Of a stretch of 30,243 bases of DNA, positions 1 through 7,185 are shown in pieces. Each line of letters begins with the position of its first letter. The first letter of the stretch is position 1. The stretch lies in contig CAYWJT010000032.1 of assembly GCA_964458655.1 (NCBI GenBank), positions 1 to 30,243 on the forward strand, read 5' to 3'. The translations under genes and the position numbers were made by a program. The stretch comes from CAYWJT01 sp964458655 (lineage in GTDB: Bacteria > Acidobacteriota > Aminicenantia > Aminicenantales > Saccharicenantaceae). The notes below the pieces were generated by a model. That model had not been told where the DNA came from, ran no database searches, and saw only the letters and a list, made by a program, of their open reading frames with translations.

Positions 1-14
1 ACCCAGTTTCATTG

Positions 15-34
15 ACACCATTATATTCTGGTGT
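15..34. repeat. Small inverted repeat in AT-rich left edge
   Basis: ACACCA (15-20) and TGGTGT (29-34) form a perfect 6-bp inverted repeat around an 8-nt AT loop, followed by a short T-rich stretch. The first 110 bases are clearly richer in A and T than the rest of the window. It could be the weak terminator of a gene left of the window or an operator; nothing in the sequence decides. Confidence 0.3.
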
Positions 35-114
35 AAGATCTTTTATAATCGCCTTAATTTAAATATCACTATAGGCCACGCTTCGCCGACTAAATAATAC
101 GGGCCCTGAGCGGA

Positions 115-141
115 TTGGACATTTCCTCCCTGTGCTATACT
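115..141 (+). promoter_or_regulatory. Extended -10 promoter of the beta-helix lipoprotein gene
   Basis: TTGGAC (115-120) and TATACT (136-141) are separated by 15 bp, and the -10 is preceded by TG one base upstream (TGCTATACT), an extended -10. The predicted transcript start near 148 leaves about a 10-nt leader before the ATG at 158. Confidence 0.5.
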
Positions 142-157
142 GAAAAGAGACCTGAAT

Positions 158-2110
158 ATGAGAGAAATGGGAAGAATAGGCTTAGTACTCATGACCTGCG
201 TTCTGGTGCTCTTTTTTGCCTCCTGCCAGGTCAGCCAGCAACCTGCGCCCACAGTTGAGCTTGCGGCCTCCTTTACCTTCACGCCCGCCACGCCTGTCGC
301 CGGCCAGCCGGTCCAGTTCACGGACGCTTCCACCGGGAATCCGACCACCTGGTCCTGGGATTTCGGGGACGGTGGAAGCTCAACAGCGCGGAACCCATCC
401 CACACCTACGCGCAGACCGGTACATACACTGTGACACTGACCGTAGGCCGGGATTCCCAGACGAAAAGCGCTTCTAAAAGCCTAATTGTGGCCGCTGAAG
501 CGCCCGGATACTACGTCGATATAAACAACCCCGCTGCGAGCGACTCCAACCCGGGCACGGCTGAGCGGCCCTGGAAGACCATCGCCAAGGCCAACCAAGC
601 TCTTGCCGCCGGAGACACGGTTTACATCAAGGCCGGCAACTACGCCGACTATATCGCTCCGCGGAACTCCGGGACGGCTTCGGCCCGAATAACATACCGG
701 AGCTACGGTTCGGATACCGTGACCATCCGAGACGCCTCCTACGGCATCCGGCTAGACGGCAAATCTTATGTAACAGTGGTAGGAATAAACTTTTTCAATC
801 TTGACCGCTTTATGTATCTTGAGAACCGTGCTGACTACAATATCATAGCCTACTGCAATTTTGACCAAATGAGGAATTTTTATGAATGGGCAGGATCGCG
901 TATCTGGGGCAACTCATCTCATAACTGGATTCACCATTGCAGGTTTTCAAAGTATGGAGCTTGTCAAGGCACGCCGCCTGACGGCAAGGCGTCCGGCGTC
1001 GTGCTTGAAATAGGCAACGAAGAATCGATGACCGGCTCCAATCCGTCGCCGGACGCCTCCAACTACAACCTGATCGAGAACAACGTCATGTTCCACGGCG
1101 GCCACCATGTGCTGGGCGTCATGGGCAGGTACAACGTCATCCGCAACAACTACCTGCACAACGAAGGCTGGAGCCAGGGACGCGGCCAAAGGACGCTGTA
1201 CATGAACGGATACACCGTAGACACGGGCTGGAACGTTATCGAGGGCAATCGTTTCGCATACACAGCCCCGCCATGCGGCGGCACGATAGCTTCTGGAGTC
1301 CAAATCACGTCCCAGCATAACATCTTCCGCCGCAACAGCTTCTATTTCAATGACTTGGCTGGACTCCAATTCTCAGTGTCATCCAGCTATTATCAAGACA
1401 TTCTCTACAACCATGTTTATAACAATACGTTCTTCCGCAACTCGCTGACGACCGAGCCGGACCCCGGCAACTGCGCCGTGTACTTCGCGGTTTGGAGCGG
1501 TTCGCTCGTCGTCAAGTACAACATCTTCAAAAACAATCTCTACTACGGCCATCCCAAGGTATATGGCGTGTATCACGCGAGCCTCAGCGACCAGACCTTC
1601 GCCGACGAGTTCAACGGAGACGCTTCCGGCGACCCCAGGTTTGTGAACGCCTCGTCCGCGCCGGGCGACCCAATGAACGCCGACTACCCCGACTTCCACC
1701 TGCGGCCGGAGAGCCCCTGCATCGACAAGGGCGGCGCCCTGACCACGATAACGTCCACAAACGGAGCCGGGACGACCTTCACGGTTGCTGACGCCGGCTA
1801 CTTCACGGACGGCTGGGGCATAGAGAACGTAAGCGGCGACACGATCCAGATTGTCGGCACCACCCAGCGGGCCAGGATAATCAGCGTGAATTACGCCTCG
1901 AACACCATCACGGTCGACACGCCGTTGTCCTGGACCCAAAACCAGGGCATCGCTCTGGCCTACTCCGGCTCCGCTCCGGACGCCGGCGCCTTCGAGTACG
2001 GCATGACGCCGGTCGTGGAAGAGACGCGAGCGGCTCTGAGCTTCCCCGAATTACTCCTGCGTTTGCTCAAACCCTTGCCGCTGCAGCAACCACGCTACCT
2101 CGGGCGCTAA
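158..2110 (+). CDS. PKD-domain, right-handed beta-helix lipoprotein
   Basis: This 650-residue protein is probably exported and lipid-anchored. Residues 7-22 are a hydrophobic signal ending in FFAS before Cys23, an imperfect lipobox. Residues about 36-112 form a PKD domain with the WDFGDG signature at 67-72. Residues about 118-162 match the opening of DUF1565/parallel beta-helix proteins (YYVDINNPAASDSNPGT, then PWKTI and YIKAGNY). The rest, to about residue 500, has repeated N-x-I/V and N-N-x-F/Y patterns typical of pectate-lyase-like coils, followed by a small beta domain with TITSTNGAGTTFTV. Proteins of this build usually bind or cleave polysaccharides, but no catalytic residues can be assigned here. 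The ATG at 158 sits just after an extended -10; a second ATG at 167 is an alternative. It is a monocistronic gene beside an AT-rich left flank. The fold is fairly sure and the substrate unknown. Confidence 0.85.
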   Translation: MREMGRIGLVLMTCVLVLFFASCQVSQQPAPTVELAASFTFTPATPVAGQPVQFTDASTGNPTTWSWDFGDGGSSTARNPSHTYAQTGTYTVTLTVGRDSQTKSASKSLIVAAEAPGYYVDINNPAASDSNPGTAERPWKTIAKANQALAAGDTVYIKAGNYADYIAPRNSGTASARITYRSYGSDTVTIRDASYGIRLDGKSYVTVVGINFFNLDRFMYLENRADYNIIAYCNFDQMRNFYEWAGSRIWGNSSHNWIHHCRFSKYGACQGTPPDGKASGVVLEIGNEESMTGSNPSPDASNYNLIENNVMFHGGHHVLGVMGRYNVIRNNYLHNEGWSQGRGQRTLYMNGYTVDTGWNVIEGNRFAYTAPPCGGTIASGVQITSQHNIFRRNSFYFNDLAGLQFSVSSSYYQDILYNHVYNNTFFRNSLTTEPDPGNCAVYFAVWSGSLVVKYNIFKNNLYYGHPKVYGVYHASLSDQTFADEFNGDASGDPRFVNASSAPGDPMNADYPDFHLRPESPCIDKGGALTTITSTNGAGTTFTVADAGYFTDGWGIENVSGDTIQIVGTTQRARIISVNYASNTITVDTPLSWTQNQGIALAYSGSAPDAGAFEYGMTPVVEETRAALSFPELLLRLLKPLPLQQPRYLGR

Positions 2111-2551
2111 GCTCCGCTCCCGCCGGCTGTGTCAGGTCCTACTAAGGTCTCAAAAACCGACATGTTTTCACTTCGGCATCGCCGCAGCGCACGGGCACGC
2201 ATTCTTAACCAGCCTTTACAGCTTAGGCCGCTGCCTTAAGATACTGTAATATAATAAATAACGCGGCTCCGGCCGGCAGGCCCGTGCTTATCCTCAATCT
2301 CAGCTCATAGCGCGCATACCGGCCCATAACCGTCACAGCTCCTAAATTCGCGTTGACCCCGTGCCGCCGATAATTTAGAGTTATCGTTCCGAGCAGCGGC
2401 AGCGATGGCTGAGCGCTCGCCGATTGAGCTCGCCAAAGAGCCAGCCTCAGGCGTAACACGCTGGGCTGGCTGACACTGGGCGACATCGCGACGCACCGCA
2501 CGCGCCGCACACATACCGCCGGACGACATCAACCGAGGAGAGATAAAGGCA
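2111..2551. other. Intergenic leader region before the MFS gene
   Basis: I recognise no gene in these 441 bases. A TATAAT box lies at 2250-2255, and TTGACC (2353-2358) with TAGAGT (2376-2381) at 17-bp spacing is a second weak promoter candidate; either would give the transporter a long leader. That leader holds a strong hairpin at 2439-2471. A 95-codon minus-strand frame at 2223-2510 resembles no family I know. Confidence 0.4.
2439..2471 (+). promoter_or_regulatory. Two-tier hairpin in the MFS leader
   Basis: AGCCAGCC (2439-2446) pairs perfectly with GGCTGGCT (2464-2471), and inside it GCGT (2451-2454) pairs with ACGC (2458-2461) around an AAC loop. It lies about 80 nt upstream of the MFS start codon. 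It may be a leader structure or a terminator remnant; no T-tract follows. Confidence 0.35.
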
Positions 2552-3859
2552 ATGACCGACGCCGCCATAACCGCGCCGACCTCCCGCCGCTGGCGCTACG
2601 TCATCTTCGGCGCCGTCATCATGTTCAGCCTGGGCACCATTTACTCCTGGTCGGTGTTCGTCAAACCGCTCACCGATTATTTCACCGGACTCGGCCTCGA
2701 GGTGAAGCCGGGCTCGGTGCTGTTGCCTTTTTCCGTGTTCCTGGCGGCCTTCGCCGTGGCCATGGCCTTTTCCGGAAAATACATTGAGAAATTCGGGCCC
2801 CGAAACGTTTCCATCGCTGGCGGCTTGCTCTGCGGCCTGGGCTGGGTCCTGGCTTCACTCGCCCGTTCCCCCGCCGCTCTCATCCCCGCTTACGGGATTG
2901 TCGGCGGACTCGGCGTCGGCATGGTCTATGGCTGCCCCGTGGCGGTAGCCGCGCGCTGGTTCCCTGACAGGCGAGGCCTCGCCGTCGGCCTGACCGTCAT
3001 GGGCTTCGGCTTCTCGGCCTTCATCACCGCCAACCTGGCCTCGCTCCTCATCGAATCGGCCGGGGTGATGGCCGCTTTCCGGTTCTTCGGCCTCGGCATA
3101 GGCCTGCTCATCGTCCTGTTTTCCCTGCCTCTTTCGTTCCCGCCCCCCGATTACACCTGCCCGCCCGCAAGGACCGCCTCAACACGCCCGGGTTCCTCCT
3201 CTCCAACCGCTGCCCCGTCCACATCCTCCTCCCAATCCACATCCTGTAACCTCACCCGCCGCGAAATGCTCCGGACGACGGCCTTCTACGGCCTCTGGTT
3301 GTGCTTCTTCATCGGCTGCCTGGCCGGCTTGATGGGCATCGCCATATCCAAGCCCGTCGGGACCGAGCTCATCAGCATCGGGTCCAGGCTCGCGTCGTTT
3401 CTGGTCGGGTTCTTCGCCCTGTTCAACGGGGGCGGGCGGCCCGGCTTCGGGGCTCTCACCGACCGGCTAACGCCGCGCTGGGCCGCGGTCCTGTCTTTCG
3501 TCCTGATCGGCGCGGCGTCCCTCCTCATGTGGCTGGCCGCCGGTCCGGGCGCCACAGCGGTTTATATAATCGCTTTCGCCCTTCTCTGGGCCTGCCTCGG
3601 CGGCTGGCTGGCCATCGCTCCCGCGGCCACGGCCTCCTTCTTCGGCACCGCCGACTATCCTCGAAACTACGGGGTCGTCTTTCTCGCGTACGGCGCGGGC
3701 GCCCTGGCCGGACCGATGCTGGCCGGGTTCATCAGGAACAAGACGGGAAGCTACACCGGCGTCTTCCCCTATGTTGCGGCCCTCGCGCTCGTCGGCCTGG
3801 TCGTCGCCGTCACGACCCTGAAGCCGCCCGTTGCCCGCTCTAGAACCGAAGCCGTCTGA
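2552..3859 (+). CDS. MFS transporter, OFA (oxalate/formate antiporter-like) family
   Basis: This is a 435-residue inner-membrane protein with about 12 predicted membrane helices. The first helix (LGTIYSWSVFVKPL), the GGLGVGMVYGCPVAVAARWF segment and the following PDRRGLAVGLTVMGFG loop are hallmarks of the OFA branch of the major facilitator superfamily, which exchanges small carboxylates. The substrate cannot be read from sequence. The central cytoplasmic loop between helices 6 and 7 (about residues 198-235) is a Pro/Ser/Thr-rich low-complexity insert coded by a C-rich stretch. The start is supported by GAGGAG at 2535-2540. The gene stands alone: the next plus-strand gene has its own promoter. 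The frame is intact. Confidence 0.9.
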   Translation: MTDAAITAPTSRRWRYVIFGAVIMFSLGTIYSWSVFVKPLTDYFTGLGLEVKPGSVLLPFSVFLAAFAVAMAFSGKYIEKFGPRNVSIAGGLLCGLGWVLASLARSPAALIPAYGIVGGLGVGMVYGCPVAVAARWFPDRRGLAVGLTVMGFGFSAFITANLASLLIESAGVMAAFRFFGLGIGLLIVLFSLPLSFPPPDYTCPPARTASTRPGSSSPTAAPSTSSSQSTSCNLTRREMLRTTAFYGLWLCFFIGCLAGLMGIAISKPVGTELISIGSRLASFLVGFFALFNGGGRPGFGALTDRLTPRWAAVLSFVLIGAASLLMWLAAGPGATAVYIIAFALLWACLGGWLAIAPAATASFFGTADYPRNYGVVFLAYGAGALAGPMLAGFIRNKTGSYTGVFPYVAALALVGLVVAVTTLKPPVARSRTEAV

Positions 3860-3963
3860 TCCGCGCGCGGAGCTTGAAGCCCGTATCGCTGGTCTTGCTC
3901 AAGCACATCCTTCAAAGAACCGGAATTCGTCCTCGTCAAGACAACCGCCCCTCCACTCTCGCC

Positions 3964-3992
3964 TTGGGACGCGGCCGGCTCTCTGGTATAAT
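3964..3992 (+). promoter_or_regulatory. Promoter of the SH3/beta-barrel gene
   Basis: TTGGGA (3964-3969), 17 bp, then TATAAT (3987-3992) with an upstream TG giving a perfect extended -10 (TGGTATAAT). Predicted transcription starts near 3999, about 14 nt before the ATG at 4013. This is among the best promoter matches in the window. Confidence 0.65.
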
Positions 3993-4012
3993 TCCCTCGG
4001 GGTGCGAAGACC

Positions 4013-5218
4013 ATGAATAACAAACTCCGCCTTCGAGTGCTCGGCCTGCTCCTTGTCGCTTTCGTCTGCGGCGCGATCACGGCCGCGGCCGGCCAGGAAC
4101 AGCAACCGGCTCCCGTCCGGCTCAGGGTCGCCGCCGACCAGGCCAACCTGCGCGAGCGGCCGGACATCGGCAGCGCCATCGTCCAACAGATCCCGGAGGG
4201 AACGGTCCTCGAAGCCGAAAAGAAAGAAGGCGAATGGTATCTCGTGCGCTACACGCTCGAAGACGGCGGCGTCATGGCCGGATGGATCCACGAAAGCCTG
4301 GTCGTGGTCATCGAAGGCGCCCTGCCCCAACCTCCAATTAAAGAAACCGCGCCCGCAGGCCGGTCCCGGCCCGCCGCGCCTGCCGCCAAACCCGGAGCCG
4401 CGTCTTCCCGAACCATCCTCCCCGAGCCGATGCCCGAGCGCCGCTTCGAGCTCTCCGTCTCCCCCGGCCTGACCAGGCTCGAGCCCCGGGACCTCAACAA
4501 CGGCGCGGTCGGCGCCGCCGGGTTCACCGCCGCTGCTTACGAAACCTACTACGATGACGGCGTCGGCAAGGTGACCTATTCCGGCTTCCTCAGCCTGGAC
4601 CTGAGCTACCGCATCTCGGCCTGGCTCGCGGTCGGCGTCGGAGTGGACTACTGCCTCGCCCGAAACAAGAGCATCCTCCGCTTCCCGGAAGTCATCCCTT
4701 CGCTCAACATGACGGTCCGGCCGGGCGTGACCGTGACGCCGGTCCGGCTCTCTGCACGCTTCTACCCGGCCCGCGACTTCTACCTCAGGGGAAGCCTCGG
4801 CTACTACCACGCGCGGGCCTCTTACCTCGAGCGCCTGAGCGGCATCAACATCCTCGGCACGAGCACCTGGGAGCAGTGGAGCGGCCACGCCTCCTCATCC
4901 GGGTTCGGCGCCGAGGCCGGGATGGGCGGCGAGTACGACGTCAAGCGCGACCTGACCTTCTTCGCCGAGGCCGGCTTCCGCATCGTCACGGTCGGAAGCC
5001 TCAAAGGCCTGGAGCGCTACACGAATTCGGACTCGGAGGTCATCGAGACGTCAGGGACGCTCTATTATTTCCGGCAGACAGGCGCCGACGGCCAGGGCTA
5101 CAACCGCGTCGCTGTCCGCGAGAGCGAGCCGAGCGGCCCCGACATTACCTCTGTCCGCAAGGTAGAGATCAACCTCTCCGGCGCCTACGTCCAGGTCGGC
5201 CTACGCCTGCGCTTTTAG
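4013..5218 (+). CDS. Secreted SH3-domain protein with C-terminal outer-membrane beta-barrel
   Basis: This 401-residue protein begins with a signal peptide (residues 1 to about 27, LLLVAFVCGAITAAAG). A bacterial SH3 (SH3b) domain follows at about 35-100, with ADQANLRERPDIGSAIV and EGEWYLVRY. Residues about 102-142 are a Pro/Ala-rich linker. Residues about 145-401 show alternating beta strands (ELSVSPGL, SLDLSYRISAWLAVGVGVDY, PVRLSARFYPARDFYLRGSL) and end in LRLRF with a terminal aromatic residue, as expected for a BamA-inserted beta-barrel. The likely arrangement is a periplasmic SH3 domain, perhaps touching peptidoglycan, tethered to a barrel. No enzyme activity is evident. A strong promoter and a 14-nt leader precede it, so it appears to be transcribed alone. 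Confidence 0.8.
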   Translation: MNNKLRLRVLGLLLVAFVCGAITAAAGQEQQPAPVRLRVAADQANLRERPDIGSAIVQQIPEGTVLEAEKKEGEWYLVRYTLEDGGVMAGWIHESLVVVIEGALPQPPIKETAPAGRSRPAAPAAKPGAASSRTILPEPMPERRFELSVSPGLTRLEPRDLNNGAVGAAGFTAAAYETYYDDGVGKVTYSGFLSLDLSYRISAWLAVGVGVDYCLARNKSILRFPEVIPSLNMTVRPGVTVTPVRLSARFYPARDFYLRGSLGYYHARASYLERLSGINILGTSTWEQWSGHASSSGFGAEAGMGGEYDVKRDLTFFAEAGFRIVTVGSLKGLERYTNSDSEVIETSGTLYYFRQTGADGQGYNRVAVRESEPSGPDITSVRKVEINLSGAYVQVGLRLRF

Positions 5219-5671
5219 CCCGCAGCCACGTCACAGACCGCGGCCCTAACATTTTTACCGCCCGTACACTTCCATCCAGCTCACGCGCTCTTGGCCCGCC
5301 CCCCGCGCAGTTGCGCTCCATCCACGGATACAGCCCGGGCCTTTACTTTCCGCCTGAGCTCTTGCTCGCAGCCCCGCCCACCGCATATCGCCTGCGCCTT
5401 CTTCTCCGCTTCCTGCTCACACCTCTATTCCTCTGGCCCCGCCATCCACTTTTTTCCTGGACAGCTCTTCCCCCGCCTCTCCGGCGCCCTCCGCTCCTTG
5501 CCCCGCCTCGCCCCGCCCGCCGCGTATCGCACCAGCCTTTGCTGCCTGCCCGCGCCTCGATTCTCTTAACCCCGCTATCTGCCTCCAGCCTGTACAGCCG
5601 CCCGCCGCGGACCGTCCGCATCTTCCTCTCCGCTTCCTGCCCGCCTCCTTATAGGCTATAATACCCGTATC
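5219..5671. repeat. Gene-free pyrimidine-skewed stretch with degenerate repeats
   Basis: The plus strand is strongly biased to C and T over about 450 bases. Short motifs recur: CTCCGCTTCCTGC appears twice (around 5404 and 5628), and CCGC(A/G)TATCGC appears twice (around 5382 and 5521). Open frames across it lack recognisable domains and look like composition artefacts. It ends in the purF promoter. Confidence 0.5.
5657..5662 (+). promoter_or_regulatory. -10 box of purF, implying a leaderless mRNA
   Basis: A consensus TATAAT ends 9 bases before the ATG at 5672. With normal -10 to start spacing, transcription would begin at about 5669, leaving at most 3 nt before AUG. No Shine-Dalgarno sequence is present. 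The -35 position (TTCCTG) is weak. Confidence 0.55.
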
Positions 5672-7141
5672 ATGTGCGGCGTAATCGGGCTCTGGTCGAA
5701 CCGGCCCGCCATCCACGACCTCTACCAGGGGCTGCTGGCCATGCAGCACCGGGGCCAGGATTCGGCCGGCGTCATCACCTACGACGGCCGCTTCCACTCC
5801 AAGAAGGGCAACGGCCTGGTCCGCGACATCTTCACGCCCGAGGTCATCCATCACCTGACCGGCCCGATAGCCGTCGGCCACACCCGCTACCCGACGATCG
5901 GCGGCGGGGGCGAGGAGGACGCCCAGCCCTTCCAGCTCAACTCGCCCTTCGGCATCATCATGGCCCACAACGGCAACGTCGCCAACTACCATGAGCTCAA
6001 GGAGGAGCTCTTCGAGCGATACCACCGGCTGATGAACTCGGACTGCGACGTCGAGGTCATCCTCAACATCTTCGCCGAGTCCCTGGCCCACGAGCGGGTG
6101 AAGTCGCTCGAGGCCGAACACATCTACCGGGCCGTCAAGGCCGTGTTCGAGAAGGTGAAGGGGAGCTACTCCGTCGTGGCCTACATCGCCGAGCAGGGCC
6201 TGGTGGCCTTCCGCGACCCCCACGGCATCAAGCCCCTGGCCATGGGCGTGCGCCGGGACGGCGTCATCCCCTCCTATGCTATCGCCTCCGAGACCGTCAG
6301 CCTCAACCTGATGGACTTCGGCGATATAAAGGACATCGAGGCCGGCGAGGCCGTCTTCATCGACCGGAAGCGAAACCTCCACCGCAAGCGGCTGGCCCGA
6401 GCGTCCCACGCGCCCTGCCTGTTCGAGTGGGTCTACTTCGCCCGGCCGGACTCCTACATCGACAGGGCCAACGTCTACAAGGTGCGGGTCCGCCTGGGCA
6501 GCCTGCTCGCCGACGAGATCCGGCGCCGCCGGCTCAAGATAGACGTGGTCGTGCCCATCCCGGACTCGGCCCGCGACGCGGCCATCGAGATCGCCCGCAA
6601 GCTCCGCCTCAGGTACAGCGAGGCCCTGGTCAAGAACCGCTACATCGGCCGCACCTTCATCATGCCCGCCGAGAGCAAGCGCCGCGACTCGGTCAGGCAG
6701 AAGCTCAACCCCATCGCCTCCGAGATCAGGGGCAAGCGCGTTCTCCTCGTCGACGACAGCATCGTCCGCGGCAACACTTCGCGGGCCATCGTCAAGATGG
6801 TGCGGGAGTGCGGGGCGAAGAGGGTCTATTTCGCGTCCTATTCGCCGCCCCTGCGCCACCCCTGCGTTTACGGCATCGACATGCAGACCAAGACCGAGTT
6901 CGTGGCCAAGGACACCGACGAGGCCGGCGTGGCCAGGCGGATAGGCGCCGACAAGGTCATCTACCAGAGCCTCGAGTCCCTGAAGAAGGCGGTGCGCCTG
7001 GAGAACCCGAAGCTCGCCCATTTCTGCGGGGCCTGCTTCGACGGCGTCTACCCCACGGGCGACATCACCAAGGAGATGCTCGACCGCATCGAGGAAGAGC
7101 GGACCGCGGCCCGCGAGAAGCAGCTGGAACTCGAGGTTTAG
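5672..7141 (+). CDS. purF: Amidophosphoribosyltransferase (glutamine PRPP amidotransferase)
   Basis: PurF makes 5-phosphoribosylamine from PRPP and glutamine, the first committed step of purine synthesis in the cytoplasm. The protein is 489 residues. It starts MCGVIG, so Cys2 becomes the N-terminal nucleophile of the glutaminase (Ntn) domain after Met removal, and there is no propeptide of the Bacillus kind. HRGQDSAG (27-34) and the HNGN segment are glutaminase motifs. VLLVDDSIVRGNTS (357-370) is the PRPP loop. Cys249, Cys398, Cys452 and Cys455 sit where the Bacillus-type enzyme ligates its 4Fe-4S cluster, so this is probably an iron-sulfur, oxygen-sensitive PurF. It is monocistronic and converges on lptD with 44 nt between the stops. 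The transcript looks leaderless. Confidence 0.97.
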   Translation: MCGVIGLWSNRPAIHDLYQGLLAMQHRGQDSAGVITYDGRFHSKKGNGLVRDIFTPEVIHHLTGPIAVGHTRYPTIGGGGEEDAQPFQLNSPFGIIMAHNGNVANYHELKEELFERYHRLMNSDCDVEVILNIFAESLAHERVKSLEAEHIYRAVKAVFEKVKGSYSVVAYIAEQGLVAFRDPHGIKPLAMGVRRDGVIPSYAIASETVSLNLMDFGDIKDIEAGEAVFIDRKRNLHRKRLARASHAPCLFEWVYFARPDSYIDRANVYKVRVRLGSLLADEIRRRRLKIDVVVPIPDSARDAAIEIARKLRLRYSEALVKNRYIGRTFIMPAESKRRDSVRQKLNPIASEIRGKRVLLVDDSIVRGNTSRAIVKMVRECGAKRVYFASYSPPLRHPCVYGIDMQTKTEFVAKDTDEAGVARRIGADKVIYQSLESLKKAVRLENPKLAHFCGACFDGVYPTGDITKEMLDRIEEERTAAREKQLELEV

Positions 7142-7185
7142 GGCCTCCCGCTCGGCAGCCCGGGCCGTTCAGAAGCGCGACCCGC

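Noticed and set aside
2223..2510. 95-codon minus-strand frame in the MFS leader
   Set aside because: No family resemblance, no ribosome site, and a composition like shifted noncoding sequence.
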